Shown here piece by piece: positions 9,175 to 17,872 of a stretch of 64,000 bases of DNA (position 1 is the stretch's first letter; every line of letters starts with the position of its first letter). Made by a program: the position numbers and the translations under genes. Source of the DNA: CAWFFV01 sp963814985 (lineage in GTDB: Bacteria; Chloroflexota; Ktedonobacteria; Ktedonobacterales; Ktedonobacteraceae); the NCBI GenBank assembly GCA_963814985.1, contig CAWFFV010000016.1, positions 1 through 64,000 of the forward strand, in the 5' to 3' direction. The notes below the pieces were generated by a model that was not told the DNA's origin, searched no databases, and saw only the letters and a list, made by a program, of their open reading frames with translations.

Positions 9175-9798
9175 TCAAGCAGCTTTTTCATGAAGAGCTA
9201 CGAGATCTTGTCGAAAAAGAGAGTTGTCAACACATTTGGCAACTCTTCCCACTGCTCTGCAAGCACCTCGTCCCCCAAGAGTTGCAGCACAGAGTAAACC
9301 AAGCAAGGTGCCAGCAATGGCTCGCACGGTCAGTGGAATATTGATCTGGAGTTGCTCGCTCTGCCCCTGGGAAAATTGTTCGCCAACAGCAATGGTTGGT
9401 GCAAGCACCTGCTCATAATACTGCTTGCGTAATTCACTATTGACTAAGAGTTCTGGAAGGACCGCTCGAAACACTTCAGCATTGGGCCAGAGTAAGGCCA
9501 TGCGTTGCCGGAGGTACGCTCGAAAAAAAGCCTTGAGATCCTGCTCATCTCCCAGCACAAACTGTTGTTTTCGTTCGGTTGTTTCGTTCAGTCGATCCAG
9601 GACAGCAAGCAAGACCTCATCTTTACTCGTAAAGTACGTATAGATCGTGCCATCGGCGATGCCGGCCACGCGGGCGATCTCTTTGACCGTGGCACGATGA
9701 AAGCCTTTTTCGGCAAACACCTGGGTGGCTGCATCCAGGATCTGCTTGCGCCGGGCAGCCGCCACCAGTTCTTGAATGGGATCAGGTGTCTTGTCCAT
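9175..9798 (-). CDS. TetR/AcrR family transcriptional regulator
   Basis: 207 residues. The N-terminal helix-turn-helix is clear: ARRKQILDAATQVFAEKGFH, then VKEIARVAGIADGTIYTYF, followed by the ligand-binding helical domain. It is the second gene of a minus-strand operon that begins with the SRPBCC gene at 10325. A TGAATG-TT-CATTCA dyad just downstream of the operon's -10 box is a good candidate for its own operator, so I infer autorepression relieved by a small hydrophobic ligand. The C-terminal third (GGRGACRAVGRVAKCVDNSL) is less typical, but the length is normal. Confidence 0.9.
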   Translation of the reverse strand: MDKTPDPIQELVAAARRKQILDAATQVFAEKGFHRATVKEIARVAGIADGTIYTYFTSKDEVLLAVLDRLNETTERKQQFVLGDEQDLKAFFRAYLRQRMALLWPNAEVFRAVLPELLVNSELRKQYYEQVLAPTIAVGEQFSQGQSEQLQINIPLTVRAIAGTLLGLLCAATLGGRGACRAVGRVAKCVDNSLFRQDLVALHEKAA

Positions 9799-9851
9799 AG
9801 CTGCATGCTCCTTTTGGAATACCTGGCCGTCATGAGCGTCTGAGAAAGCTC

Positions 9852-10325
9852 TTACGGATGTTTTTCAATCGTTCTTTTCATAGCATCAAGAGTGTTTTGA
9901 GAGTCTCGTGCAATCTTCCTTTTTGCGATACTATTGAATAATTTTGCCTTGAGAGACTTCGTTGAATAATAATGACTGAATTCTATTTTTGTCTCATGCT
10001 CAGCAAGAGGCGTCAATCTCGCTTCAACAAGATAATCTGGGAGCATTTTGGTAATCCCCATGGTATCTTCGGGTAAAGCCGTGACGATCCTTTCCATGGG
10101 AACCACTTCGAGATCTTTCTCCACACACGTATTTTTCCCATCTTTGAGGTAGCACCGATAGGCGACCCCATTGCCTCTCTGACGTTCCCCTGAAATGAGG
10201 TCTACCCTCTTGACCCTCGGATGGTAGACAGCGATGTTCGTCAGGTCTTGATTAAATTCCCAGACGACCTGGAGAGGTGCATGAATCACAGCCTCTTGTC
10301 TTGACTGAAAAGGTGGAAATTCCAT
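9852..10325 (-). CDS. SRPBCC (START-like) family protein
   Basis: 157 residues from ATG 10325 (GAAAGGAA upstream). The opening strand (FQSRQEAVIHAPLQVVWEFN) and the central HPRVKRVDLISGERQRGNG fit the polyketide-cyclase/START-like fold with a hydrophobic ligand pocket. It has no signal peptide and is presumably cytosolic. It is the first gene of the operon with TetR, a membrane protein and a hydrolase. Catalytic versus binding role cannot be told from sequence. Confidence 0.75.
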   Translation of the reverse strand: MEFPPFQSRQEAVIHAPLQVVWEFNQDLTNIAVYHPRVKRVDLISGERQRGNGVAYRCYLKDGKNTCVEKDLEVVPMERIVTALPEDTMGITKMLPDYLVEARLTPLAEHETKIEFSHYYSTKSLKAKLFNSIAKRKIARDSQNTLDAMKRTIEKHP

Positions 10326-10440
10326 GTTCTGTTCCTTTCTCAAGAGAGATGCCACGGACAGGCGCATTGATAGCCAGATCCTTCAGAGGCAGAGGCTCTC
10401 TTGTCTTGCGTTGTTGTGATCGAATAGTCAAGCACATAAT

Positions 10441-10488
10441 TGAATGTTCATTCATTACAATGATAACCAATTCAAGCAGATGTGTCAA
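10441..10488 (-). promoter_or_regulatory. Sigma-70 type promoter with TetR operator
   Basis: On the minus strand: TTGACA (10488-10483), 17 bases, TATCAT (10465-10460), then the dyad TGAATG-TT-CATTCA (10454-10441) over the expected transcription start. It drives the SRPBCC-TetR-membrane protein-hydrolase operon. Placement of a TetR-like dyad over +1 fits repression. Confidence 0.75.
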
Positions 10489-10702
10489 GTCTGGGGAATA
10501 ACTGATTTTTTCACGCGTTTCACGAAGAACGTGAAAGATCACACAGAGAAGAGAGAGAAGGATTTTGCCACATGAGAAAGAGTACCACACGCGAGAACAG
10601 TGATACTCTTGCAAGACCAGGTTGTCTCTGTAACTTTTTTATTTCACTCCATCTCTGCCTCAGCTCTCCAATGGAGCGTACATCCTGAAAAACATCGGGT
10701 TA

Positions 10703-11360
10703 TCAGTGACTGAGTGGTGTGAGCTGTATCTGCTTCGCAAGCCCGTAGGCGGTCGGGAGATCACTGTCGCTCTCGACAAAGACACGACCGATAACGAGCA
10801 CCGACTTGTTCGGCGAAGCAATCTGTGTCATTCCCTGCGACACGGTTCCTTTCCAGCCCGGCCCGCTCATGAGGTAATCGCCAGCCTCGGTTCCCGTGGT
10901 GCGTTTGCCGACGTAGGCAAAATTCGTGCCGTCCGACGGATCAGTGAACTGCACGCTGTAGTAACGGCCCGCCATGTCCGGCACGTGCAAAACCTGCGGC
11001 CCTTTGGAGAGGTCGAGCACAGCCGCCGACGTAGAGCACGTCGTTGGTCCCTGTTGCTAATAAGCTGGAGTTTGACGCCGAGGGCGAAGAGAGAGTGGGC
11101 ACCGCGTACAGCGTATTGATGGGGATGGGGCCGCCGCCGAGCCCATGCTGAACGACCGCTCGTTTGTAGGCACTGTACGTGATAGGCGGCCAAAAATACA
11201 GGAAAACGCACGTGCCGAGTCCCCAGACGAGGACGGCCACGAACGACGAACGTAATGAGCCGGCTCCCCCCATCGAGAAATACCTGTAGACGACCCAGGC
11301 GAGGACGGCCAGGATGGCGAACGTAATGGGATATTTGTATTTCAGAATCAACCTGTTCAT
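10703..11360 (-). pseudogene. DUF1254/DUF1214-type membrane-anchored protein, frameshifted
   Basis: From the ATG at 11360 the frame encodes two N-terminal hydrophobic segments (FAILAVLAWVVYRYF, then VAVLVWGLGTCVFLYFW) and IPINTLYAVPTLSSPSASNS. Near 11030 the frame shifts by one base, and the rest reads LDLSKGPQVLHVPDMAGRYY, then FTDPSDGTNFAYVGKRTTG, the DUF1254 signature, to the stop at 10703. The start lies one base past the stop of the next gene upstream, so they form one operon. This block is visibly more GC-rich than its surroundings, which suggests a separate origin. Function of the family is not established. Confidence 0.7.
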
Positions 11361-11361
11361 A

Positions 11362-11965
11362 TTATGGCACTTTCATGACTGGCGGCACGTGGTACTCGCC
11401 GTCGAGGACCGCACGGCCGGGCAGATACGCGCGCAGCATCAGCTTGAAGTAGCCTGCCGGTGCCGGCAGCCAGTTGGACTCGTGCCCGGCTGGAGCCGTG
11501 CGCTGCAGAGAAATGTCGATTGAGCCATCGGCGTTCGGCACGAGGCCGGAGCGAGAGCCGACGCTGGAGCGATCGATGGGGTTGCTCACCATGTACCCGA
11601 CCACATCGGTCATGGTCAGCGACCAGAAGGCATCGTTGGGCGGGAGTTGTCCTTCAGGAAAATGCAGGACGTACTCGCGTTGGCCGGAGAGCCGCCGCCC
11701 CGCGCTGTCGACGGTCGTCGTCCAGTACGCAGCCTCTTGCACCACATTGACGGCGGGCAGCACTTTGGCGCAGGCGGCCCGCAGGAGGATGCCATTGCCG
11801 GGCTGGCCGCATTTGAAGGTGGTGCTCCACCCGTTGACGGTCGTGGTCATGGTTTTCACCACCGCGTTCATAATGATCTGTGCCGTGAGAAACGCCAGCA
11901 CAGCCGCCGACGATGATTCCTTGTATGATGTGTGAGCCTGCGAGCCAGGTGAGGATAGTTGTCAT
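11362..11965 (-). pseudogene. DUF1214-type protein, frameshifted near its start
   Basis: The N-terminus (MTTILTWLAGSHIIQGIIVG, ATG at 11965 with AAAGG upstream) is in one frame. From about 11900 the protein continues in another frame: VLAFLTAQIIMNAVVKTMTT, and the DUF1214 core ...PPNDAFWSLTMTDVVGYMVS, then SNWLPAPAGYFKLMLRAYLP. One indel near 11900 joins them. Together with the DUF1254-type gene that follows one base later it resembles a split DUF1254-DUF1214 pair. The C-terminal DUF1214 domain is intact from about 11880 on, and could be made from an internal start (ATG at MLAFLT, 11901). Confidence 0.65.
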
Positions 11966-12332
11966 ACTGAGTACCTTTCTCCACGAAGGCTGAAGTGAGC
12001 AATAAGCTGGTAAGACAGAGAAACGAAACGTCGTCCCTCGGCGTAAACGATAGATCTGGTGCCCCTCTTCCATACACCACCGGATCACTTGTTCCCAGGT
12101 TTTGCCGTGGAGTTTCCACAGCGACTTCACCGAAGTCATCCGAGAATCAAAGCTCGCCTGGCCTCCCCGGCGCTGCTCTGCCTCCCTCTTCTGTCCAGAC
12201 GATCCACAGCGCTTTCTGATTCGACACAAGTGGCAGGCTCTCCTTCGATCACGACGAGCTCAAGAAAATCGACGCTCGTAGTCCTGGCGGCGCGCTGCGT
12301 GTCGGAGGCTCGATACCGCATGGAGGGCCAGA
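11966..12332. other. GC-rich stretch without a convincing gene
   Basis: About 370 bases between the DUF1214 gene and the small membrane-protein gene. A minus-strand frame crosses it (including KSLWKLHGKTWEQVIRWCME) but I cannot assign it, and its Arg-rich flanks look non-coding. No promoter or terminator stands out. Confidence 0.4.
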
Positions 12333-12578
12333 TCACTCCTGGCGGCGGTCCACCTCCCAACGCTTTGGCGGTGGGTAGACGTATCGGGCAATCGTCGTCG
12401 ACACCCAGCCGATACAGTAGCCGCCAAAGACCAACAGGAAGGTCTGCATCCTCTCGCTGCCCCAGATTGCCAGTATGAGGAGAATAATCGCCCAAACGAT
12501 GGCGAGACCAGCGCTATAGGTCCAAAAATTTCTGAAATCGAAGCATCTTTTATCCCCGTTCCTTTCGATGGACACCAT
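12333..12578 (-). CDS. Small two-helix membrane protein, unknown
   Basis: 81 residues from the ATG at 12578. Two hydrophobic segments (YSAGLAIVWAIILLILAIWG and TFLLVFGGYCIGWVSTTIA) are followed by a proline- and charge-rich tail (YVYPPPKRWEVDRRQE). The ribosome-binding site is weak. It is the first gene of the GC-rich minus-strand block and lies downstream of a 19-bp inverted repeat that contains TATAAT on the minus strand, so it probably leads a regulated transcript with the DUF1214/DUF1254 genes. I do not recognise a family. Confidence 0.5.
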   Translation of the reverse strand: MVSIERNGDKRCFDFRNFWTYSAGLAIVWAIILLILAIWGSERMQTFLLVFGGYCIGWVSTTIARYVYPPPKRWEVDRRQE

Positions 12579-12677
12579 GTACAACTTCTGGTCTGTAGGG
12601 ACCTTGATGGGGAAAGTTGCATCCTGACCTGAAGTGTCCCTTTTTCAACCTGGGAAGCGACTCTCCCTTTCCTCCAG

Positions 12678-12720
12678 GGTATTGCGATATGCTATAGTGA
12701 TTATAGCATATCGCAATACC
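12678..12720 (-). promoter_or_regulatory. 19-bp perfect inverted repeat, probable operator
   Basis: GGTATTGCGATATGCTATA (12678-12696) and its exact complement (12702-12720) flank a 5-base spacer, GTGAT. On the minus strand the centre gives TATAAT, so a bound repressor would cover the promoter of the small membrane-protein gene. The flanks lack a T-run, so a terminator is unlikely. Confidence 0.6.
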
Positions 12721-12787
12721 GTTATCAAGAGCTGAACAGGGAAAAATGGGCCAGAAGAACGGCTCTGACAGCTCTGAGACATCACAT

Positions 12788-12858
12788 GTGAGCTCGCCCC
12801 GGTTTCGTAGAGCTAGAGAAGAGAAATCTGGTAAACTCTACAAGACCGGGGTAAGCGC
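12788..12858. repeat. Short IS3-derived inverted-repeat relic
   Basis: Bases 12788-12841 match, with few changes, the left end of the IS3-family element at 36681 (shared TAGAGAAGAGAAATCTGGTA core). The following CTCTACAAGACCGGGG resembles that element's right end. The two ends enclose only about 20 bases, giving a folded miniature copy with imperfect 21-bp arms. No transposase is present. Confidence 0.55.
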
Positions 12859-12902
12859 AATGATGCAAGAAAAAAATGAAGGAATAAGGTGGTGGTGCAC
12901 TT

Positions 12903-13316
12903 TTAGCGATAGCGCCGCTCAGACTTCTGAATCGGATAATCATTCGCACTCATATCGCGCCGCTGCATGAGTCCCTCTTCATCAAATTTCCAATGTTCAT
13001 TCCCATGTGTCCGCATCCACTGTCCCGTGTCCGCATCGCGCCATTCGTACTCGAAACGTACCGAGATGCGGCTGTCAGTGTAACACCACAGTTCTTTCAT
13101 CAGGCAATAGTCCAATTCTTTGGCCCATTTGCGATGGAGAAAGGCTTTGATCGCCTCTCGACCCGTAAAGAACTCTGTCCGGTTGCGCCATTGAGAATCA
13201 GGGGTATATGCTAGTGCAACCCGCTCCGGGTCACGGCTATTCCAGGCATTCTCTGCGGCTTTCACTTTCAGAAGAGCCGTTTCTCTCGTGAATGGCGGTT
13301 TCAGCGATGATTGCAT
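12903..13316 (-). CDS. NTF2-like protein (DUF1348 type)
   Basis: 137 residues from the ATG at 13316 (GAGGACA upstream). The whole sequence follows the DUF1348/NTF2-like cone-shaped fold: PPFTRETALLKVKAAENAWN, then AYTPDSQWRNRTEFFTGREA, RFEYEWRDADTGQWMRTHGN and a C-terminal Arg-rich end. Members bind small ligands or act as isomerase-like enzymes; no catalytic role can be assigned. The longer frame to 13451 overlaps the neighbouring gene and lacks protein character. It sits 65 bases after the PNPOx-family gene on the same strand, so they may be co-transcribed. Confidence 0.8.
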   Translation of the reverse strand: MQSSLKPPFTRETALLKVKAAENAWNSRDPERVALAYTPDSQWRNRTEFFTGREAIKAFLHRKWAKELDYCLMKELWCYTDSRISVRFEYEWRDADTGQWMRTHGNEHWKFDEEGLMQRRDMSANDYPIQKSERRYR

Positions 13317-13381
13317 GATCTTGTCCTCTTTTCTTTGAGAAGCATTGCTCGTTTCTCTCTCGATAACGGAAAAAGTGTCCT

Positions 13382-14284
13382 TCATACTGGATTGAAGGGG
13401 GAGGAGGCAAGGAGCTGACCACGCAGAGGGCAACCAGCAGGAATCTCCCATCCTGCATCAAGTTCAAACTCGATCAGACGTTCCACCTCCGCGAACAGGT
13501 CACGGCGTTCTTCCTTCCAGATCACGCGAGCCCTTCCCGTCAATTGTAAGATGTTGCCGTTCTCAAAATCGATGAAGAGGAGGCCAGCACGAGGATCAGT
13601 GACGAGATTGCCGAGTGTTTGGAACATTGTATTGCCAGCATAGTCAGGAAAGGCGAGATGTCTCGCATCGCGAACTTGAATAAAGCCTGGTAAACCACCA
13701 CGATGAGAGGCGTCTGCTCCCCTTTGTGTATGAGCGCTGGCAATGAAAAACGTGTCGGCTTGTTGAAGCCACGCTTGAAGTCGAGGAGAAAGATGATAGA
13801 TGTGAGAACTCTTTTGCGGCGGCGCTTGCTCCTGGGGAACTGTTGTCAGATGACGGCTCTGGATATACTTTGGGCAATTGAAATAGACCTGTTCAGTTCG
13901 CATCACAATGCCCCCCTTCTGGATCGTTGCCTGCCCATTCACACGAATGCGTTTGCGAGCACCTGGATCGATAGCCAGAAGTCCCAGCGGCCCTCCTTGC
14001 CGGATATTTTCTGTGAGTGGATCATCTGGCAAAGAGGTAGCAGTAATGACAAGGGTTGTGGCATCAACGGCTTGCAAAAATCCAGGAGCGCCAGTGAGCA
14101 ATGAAGCCCATACCCGACCATCTCGACCAACGGTGCCAGCCACAGCCAGACGTTGAGCCAGGAGGAAAGTTTGTACGACAGGTGGAAGAATTGACATCAT
14201 CATATTGGCAATTCGGGATGCTTCCACGCGCACTCCTGCCCGTGTTTGTACCTCGAGTTCTCCTGAGTGGTATGGCGTTTGCAT
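13382..14284 (-). CDS. Pyridoxamine 5'-phosphate oxidase-related FMN-binding protein
   Basis: 300 residues from ATG 14284 (GGAGAG upstream). Two split-barrel halves are seen: FLLAQRLAVAGTVGRDGRVW...LLTGAPGFLQ and, after a linker, ADTFFIASAHTQRGADASHR...NTMFQTLGNLVTDPRAGLLF. The second half with HRGGLPGFIQV is the usual PNPOx-like FMN site. Proteins of this two-domain type occur in many bacteria, and some are fused to ferredoxin reductases; that fusion is absent here. Likely a cytosolic flavin-dependent oxidoreductase or haem/flavin-binding protein of unknown substrate. Confidence 0.8.
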   Translation of the reverse strand: MQTPYHSGELEVQTRAGVRVEASRIANMMMSILPPVVQTFLLAQRLAVAGTVGRDGRVWASLLTGAPGFLQAVDATTLVITATSLPDDPLTENIRQGGPLGLLAIDPGARKRIRVNGQATIQKGGIVMRTEQVYFNCPKYIQSRHLTTVPQEQAPPQKSSHIYHLSPRLQAWLQQADTFFIASAHTQRGADASHRGGLPGFIQVRDARHLAFPDYAGNTMFQTLGNLVTDPRAGLLFIDFENGNILQLTGRARVIWKEERRDLFAEVERLIEFELDAGWEIPAGCPLRGQLLASSPFNPV

Positions 14285-14531
14285 ATCATTTCTCTCCATT
14301 GTTTTCTGCATTGTTGGTCCTATCGTTTGCTCATGACAATATCCAAAAGGATTGAACGAGCTGCCTCCCTCCGACGGACAGAGGAAGGCAGAGCGAAGAG
14401 ACTAGAGCGTGTGCCTTTTGTTTCTCTGTATAGAACACCTCTCGTCCGAGGATCGAAAGTAATTCATTTGTCGAAATCGCTCTAAAATAGAATGCTTCTT
14501 ACACGCCTCTTCCCCAACAAAGACGGTTTCG

Positions 14532-15557
14532 CTAGAAGAGCATATGCAAAATAACCCAGCCAATATACACGAGTATGAGAAGAATTCCAGTCATGTGACT
14601 GATATGTCGCCGGGAGACACAGAGCAGGATAATGCCAGTCAGAGCGACCATCAGGGGACCATCGAGCAGGGCCAGCAAGCCATCACTCTGATTGTTAAAC
14701 CAGAGTAAAAGGGGGAGGGCAATGCCCAGCGCAACATTGACACTATTGCTGCTGAACACTTCTTCAACACTAGCTGAAGCACGACCAGTGCGTGCCAGGA
14801 TGAATGCCACGACCGTATTGGGCAACGACGTCGCCACTGCCAGGATCAGCAGGCTGAGAATAGCTGGTGACAGAGCGGTCCTGGCGGCGATACTCTGCGC
14901 TGTTTGGACCATGAGAACGACGCTACCCAGGGCAAGTGCGAGGGCAAGGGTCATTTCTCCCAACAGACGTACTTTGAACCAGATACTGTTGGATCGGTTT
15001 CTCATGGTTTTTTCCTGTTCGCTCTGGCTCCGATGGCCTGGATGATGTTTCCGCTGGAGCGCGTGGTAACAGAGCAGAGAGAAGAGGCCCAGTGTCAGCA
15101 GGCTCAGACCAATCAAGGCGATATGCACAACCGGGAAGGTCGGATTTCCAGCGGGCAGCGCTCCCTGCCAGAACCGATTTCCTACGGCGACAGCGGTAGT
15201 GAACAGCATAGCCAGGGTAAAGACGCCGATGAGACGAGCATCCTGGGCTTCGGTGTGTAAAAATACAATGCCACGTCGGTCTCGCGAAGCAAAGGTGGAG
15301 ATACCAAGAACCACAGCGATATTATAAATATTGGAACCTATGATAATACCAATGCCAACGACCATCTGGCCAGAGATTATGGCGGCTATCGAGGCAACAT
15401 AGTTGGGAATATTGGCTCCCAGTGCTCCGAACAGACTGAGCAAACCCGGAGACCATTGCCAGAGGTCACTGAGTACTTCCAGCCGACGGGTAAACCAGGC
15501 CGAGGCTCCAACCGCAATGAGCAATGAGAGAATGAAACCTGCGATAAGAAGAGACAT
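14532..15557 (-). CDS. Sodium/calcium exchanger family protein
   Basis: 341 residues from ATG 15557 (GGAGGAAAG upstream). CaCA cation antiporter with two alpha repeats: the first around GALGANIPNYVASIAAIISG then IIIGSNIYNIAVVLG, the second around LAVATSLPNTVVAFILA then VEEVFSSNSVNVALG. About ten hydrophobic segments, split by a charged cytosolic loop (HALQRKHHPGHRSQSEQEKT). It exchanges Ca2+ or another cation against Na+ or H+ in the cytoplasmic membrane. A decayed paralogue lies at 1739-2132. Alpha-repeat motifs have N in place of the usual E/D at some positions (GANIPN), so ion choice is uncertain. Confidence 0.85.
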   Translation of the reverse strand: MSLLIAGFILSLLIAVGASAWFTRRLEVLSDLWQWSPGLLSLFGALGANIPNYVASIAAIISGQMVVGIGIIIGSNIYNIAVVLGISTFASRDRRGIVFLHTEAQDARLIGVFTLAMLFTTAVAVGNRFWQGALPAGNPTFPVVHIALIGLSLLTLGLFSLLCYHALQRKHHPGHRSQSEQEKTMRNRSNSIWFKVRLLGEMTLALALALGSVVLMVQTAQSIAARTALSPAILSLLILAVATSLPNTVVAFILARTGRASASVEEVFSSNSVNVALGIALPLLLWFNNQSDGLLALLDGPLMVALTGIILLCVSRRHISHMTGILLILVYIGWVILHMLF

Positions 15558-15644
15558 ATGTTTCTTTCCTCCAGAATATCCAGTCATCCGACCTTGTCTC
15601 GTTCTTCCCTGAAGGAATGTTCTCTGCATTGAGTACAAGAAAAC

Positions 15645-15673
15645 GCCGGGACCTGCCGACCAGGCTTCCCGGC
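15645..15673 (-). promoter_or_regulatory. Leader hairpin upstream of the exchanger
   Basis: On the minus strand a stem of 7 plus 4 base pairs (GCCGGGA...TCCCGGC outside, CCTG...CAGG inside, 2-base bulge) ends in GTTTTC and stands about 90 bases before the exchanger ATG. It could be a leaky terminator or part of a metal-sensing leader. I could not match it to a known riboswitch. Confidence 0.35.
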
Positions 15674-15938
15674 TCACCTTGCTTGTTTTATCGCCCTCAG
15701 CGTATCACATCAACTCGGCTGTCGGCTAGTATTGAGCGTTTCTTTATCAATCTGGGTGATTTCTAGACATTCTTTGGAGGATACCAGACCATATGTATAC
15801 CGCACATTGACTATCTAGCTGATATACTTATTCAGAAACTCAGAAGTTGGAAAGAACACCATGCACCATTCCAGCCTCTTTGTACTCATAGGCCATTTGC
15901 AGAAGAACACAGAAATACGCCCATTTGGGAGGAAGACC

Positions 15939-16232
15939 ATGTTTCTACCAAATAAGCACTTCTTCAAGAATGCTTTTTCCTGTGACGAGCCGACGGAGCT
16001 GGCCGAGGAACCTGACCAACCAGGGTTATGCACTCACGCGACCTTGATTTGCCACGAAAAATTTCGGGTAATAGTTCTCCTGGTTTCGTTTCTGGTTCTC
16101 CTCTGCGGTTTTCTCTGCTTCCTGCTACTCCACACAATTGTCCCACTGTTCGTTGCCATCTCCATCGTTTTCTTTGGCTATCGATTTTTTGATGCGTTTT
16201 TGCGCACATTAGAGCACGCTCCTCCCACATAA
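15939..16232 (+). CDS. Small membrane protein, unknown function
   Basis: 97 residues from the ATG at 15939, which has GGAGGAA at the right distance; the longer frame to 15861 has no such site. The first half is soluble (MFLPNKHFFKNAFSCDEPTE). The second half has two hydrophobic segments (VLLVSFLVLLCGFLCFLLLH and VPLFVAISIVFFGYRFF). No family recognised. It precedes the CooC-like ATPase gene by about 195 bases that carry two Zur-like dyads. Confidence 0.55.
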   Translation: MFLPNKHFFKNAFSCDEPTELAEEPDQPGLCTHATLICHEKFRVIVLLVSFLVLLCGFLCFLLLHTIVPLFVAISIVFFGYRFFDAFLRTLEHAPPT

Positions 16233-16308
16233 CTTTCTTCCCAGCAAAACCGCCAAGCACCCATGCATGATTTTTCTGGAGATTTTTTGAGAAGGATTGA
16301 CACGAAAA

Positions 16309-16398
16309 TGAGATGTAATCTCAATATTGGCCCCAAAACCTCTTGCTTTTTGCTTCACTCTATGGCATAGTATCACTATCACATGATACAACGTATCA
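16309..16398 (+). promoter_or_regulatory. Two 15-bp dyads (Zur-like) before the CooC-like ATPase gene
   Basis: TGAGAT-GTA-ATCTCA (16309-16323) and TGATAC-AAC-GTATCA (16384-16398) are both exact dyads with a 3-base centre. The same shape, TGAKAY-N3-RTMTCA, recurs before the zinc ABC importer at 19982 and 20032. TTGCTT and CATAGT with 17-base spacing (16343-16371) are a possible promoter, with the second dyad just downstream. Confidence 0.6.
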
Positions 16399-16427
16399 TT
16401 AGTCACGATCTATGATGTGGAGAGAGT

Positions 16428-17410
16428 ATGAAAGTTGCATTTGTCGGAAAAGGCGGCAGTGGCAAGACGACGTTGTCAGCCCTTTTCTGTCGCTACCTTG
16501 CTTCGCTTCATTCTCCTATCATTGCCTTTGATGCTGATATTAACCAGCATTTGGGGGAAGCCCTGGGTCTCTCGGAGGAAGAGATTGCTCAGATTCCCCC
16601 GCTAGGGCAAGAAATGGAGCGCATCAAGCAGTATTTGCGAGGAAGTAACCCTCGGATTGCCTCATCAACGGTGATGGCAAAGACGACACCTCCAGGACAA
16701 GGTTCTCGCTTGTGGTCTGTACGCGAAGCTAATCCATTGTTGTCCCACTTCGGTTCCTCTGTGAATGGGGTGACGCTGCTCATGACAGGACCGTTCAGCG
16801 AGCAGGATCTGGGACTCAAGTGCTATCACTCCAAGGTTGGAGCGGTCGAACTGTTACTCAATCATTGTGTTGATACACCTGATGAGTACCTGATCGTGGA
16901 TATGACGGCGGGAGCAGACTCGTTTGCCTCTGGACTTTTTACGAAGTTTGATCTGACGTTTCTGGTGGTCGAGCCGACGAAGAAGTCGCTCAGTGTCTAT
17001 CATCAGTACAAAGCGTATGCACGTGACTACGCTGTAAAGGTTGCAGTCATCGGCAATAAGATCGAGACGCAAGAGGACGTTTCCTTCATACAGGAACAGG
17101 TCAGAGATGACTTGCTCACCTGGGCTCGGACGATCAGCGTATGTTCGCGCCACTGAGAAAGGGGAGCAACTTGCCTTTCTCCTGCCTTGAACCAACAAAT
17201 CTGGCCGCACTTGCAACGATGAAGCAAGCAATCGACCAGTGTGAGCAAGACTGGGAGAAATTTTACCAGCAAACGATCGAGTTTCACCGCAAAAATGCGA
17301 TGTCCTGGCTCAATACCTCGCTAGGAGAAGATGTGACGATGCAAATCGATCCTGACTTTTCCCTGGCTGCCTCTGTCTCTGAATATACCAAACAGGTTGT
17401 CTCGTTCTAA
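16428..17410 (+). CDS. CooC/MinD-like ATPase, one frameshift
   Basis: SIMIBI-class ATPase of the CooC/ArsA/MinD group. Seen: deviant Walker A KGGSGKTT, switch region AFDADINQHLG, Walker B EYLIVDMTAGAD, and the VVEPTKKSL and VIGNKIET nucleotide-base segments. The frame ends early at 17156. The remainder (LEPTNLAALATMKQAIDQCE to the stop at 17410) is one base out of frame. A lost G in the run at 17122-17124 (TWG-SDD) would restore a single protein of about 327 residues. CooC-type proteins drive metal insertion into enzymes. The next gene is SCO5389-like and the promoter carries Zur-like dyads, so a zinc-linked metallochaperone role is my inference. Confidence 0.8.
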
Positions 17411-17477
17411 ACGGATACCTGAATGACAATCGTCTCTCTTGGCACGCTGTGCCGAATAGGTGAAAGGAAAAAGAATT

Positions 17478-17867
17478 ATGTCTCTTACAGTTCCATCAAC
17501 GTTACTCGAACAAGCTCAGACAGGAGAGATCCAGCAAAGCGACTTTCTGGCCTGTATTAAGGACTCGTTGCCCTACGCCTGGCAGCTCATTGAGGAACTG
17601 GCTGGCAAGCTGACACAGAGTACAACCAGCTTCGTGGATAATCAGGTCCCTCCTCCTAACGAGCAGGCTCGTGGACAACTCCTACGTGTGCTGGCGAGCG
17701 ATGCGATGCGAACAACCCTGGAAAACCATTTTGGCGTCAAACTTGCTTTCCAAAATTGCCACCGCGTTGCCCTCTTCCGGAAAGATCAACTGGATCAGAC
17801 GTACGAAGAATTTATCACTCCCCGTAGTCAAATTCTCAATCAGAAACCTGAACTCGTCGATTGTTAG
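17478..17867 (+). CDS. SCO5389-like family protein
   Basis: 129 residues from ATG 17478 (AAAGGA upstream). Nearly every segment matches the small family known from Streptomyces as SCO5389: MSLTVPSTLLEQAQTGEIQQ, LPYAWQLIEELAGKL, NQVPPPNEQARGQLLRVLAS, HFGVKLAFQNCHRVALF, and a conserved C-terminal Cys (PELVDC). Function is unknown in the family. It forms an operon with the CooC-like ATPase 67 bases upstream. The two conserved Cys residues (QNCHR and the final one) and His could bind metal, which would fit a client or partner of that ATPase. Confidence 0.8.
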   Translation: MSLTVPSTLLEQAQTGEIQQSDFLACIKDSLPYAWQLIEELAGKLTQSTTSFVDNQVPPPNEQARGQLLRVLASDAMRTTLENHFGVKLAFQNCHRVALFRKDQLDQTYEEFITPRSQILNQKPELVDC

Positions 17868-17872
17868 GAGAA

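Noticed and set aside
10252..10614. A 120-codon minus-strand frame over the TetR-operon promoter
   Set aside because: It crosses the promoter and operator and overlaps the SRPBCC start in another frame.
11654..12229. A single long minus-strand gene of 191 codons
   Set aside because: Only the MTTILTWLAG segment belongs to the DUF1214 gene; upstream and downstream parts are out-of-frame sequence.
15645..15673. A known riboswitch (cobalamin, yybP-ykoY or NiCo) before the Na/Ca exchanger
   Set aside because: There is a hairpin, but I could not find the conserved core of any of these classes.
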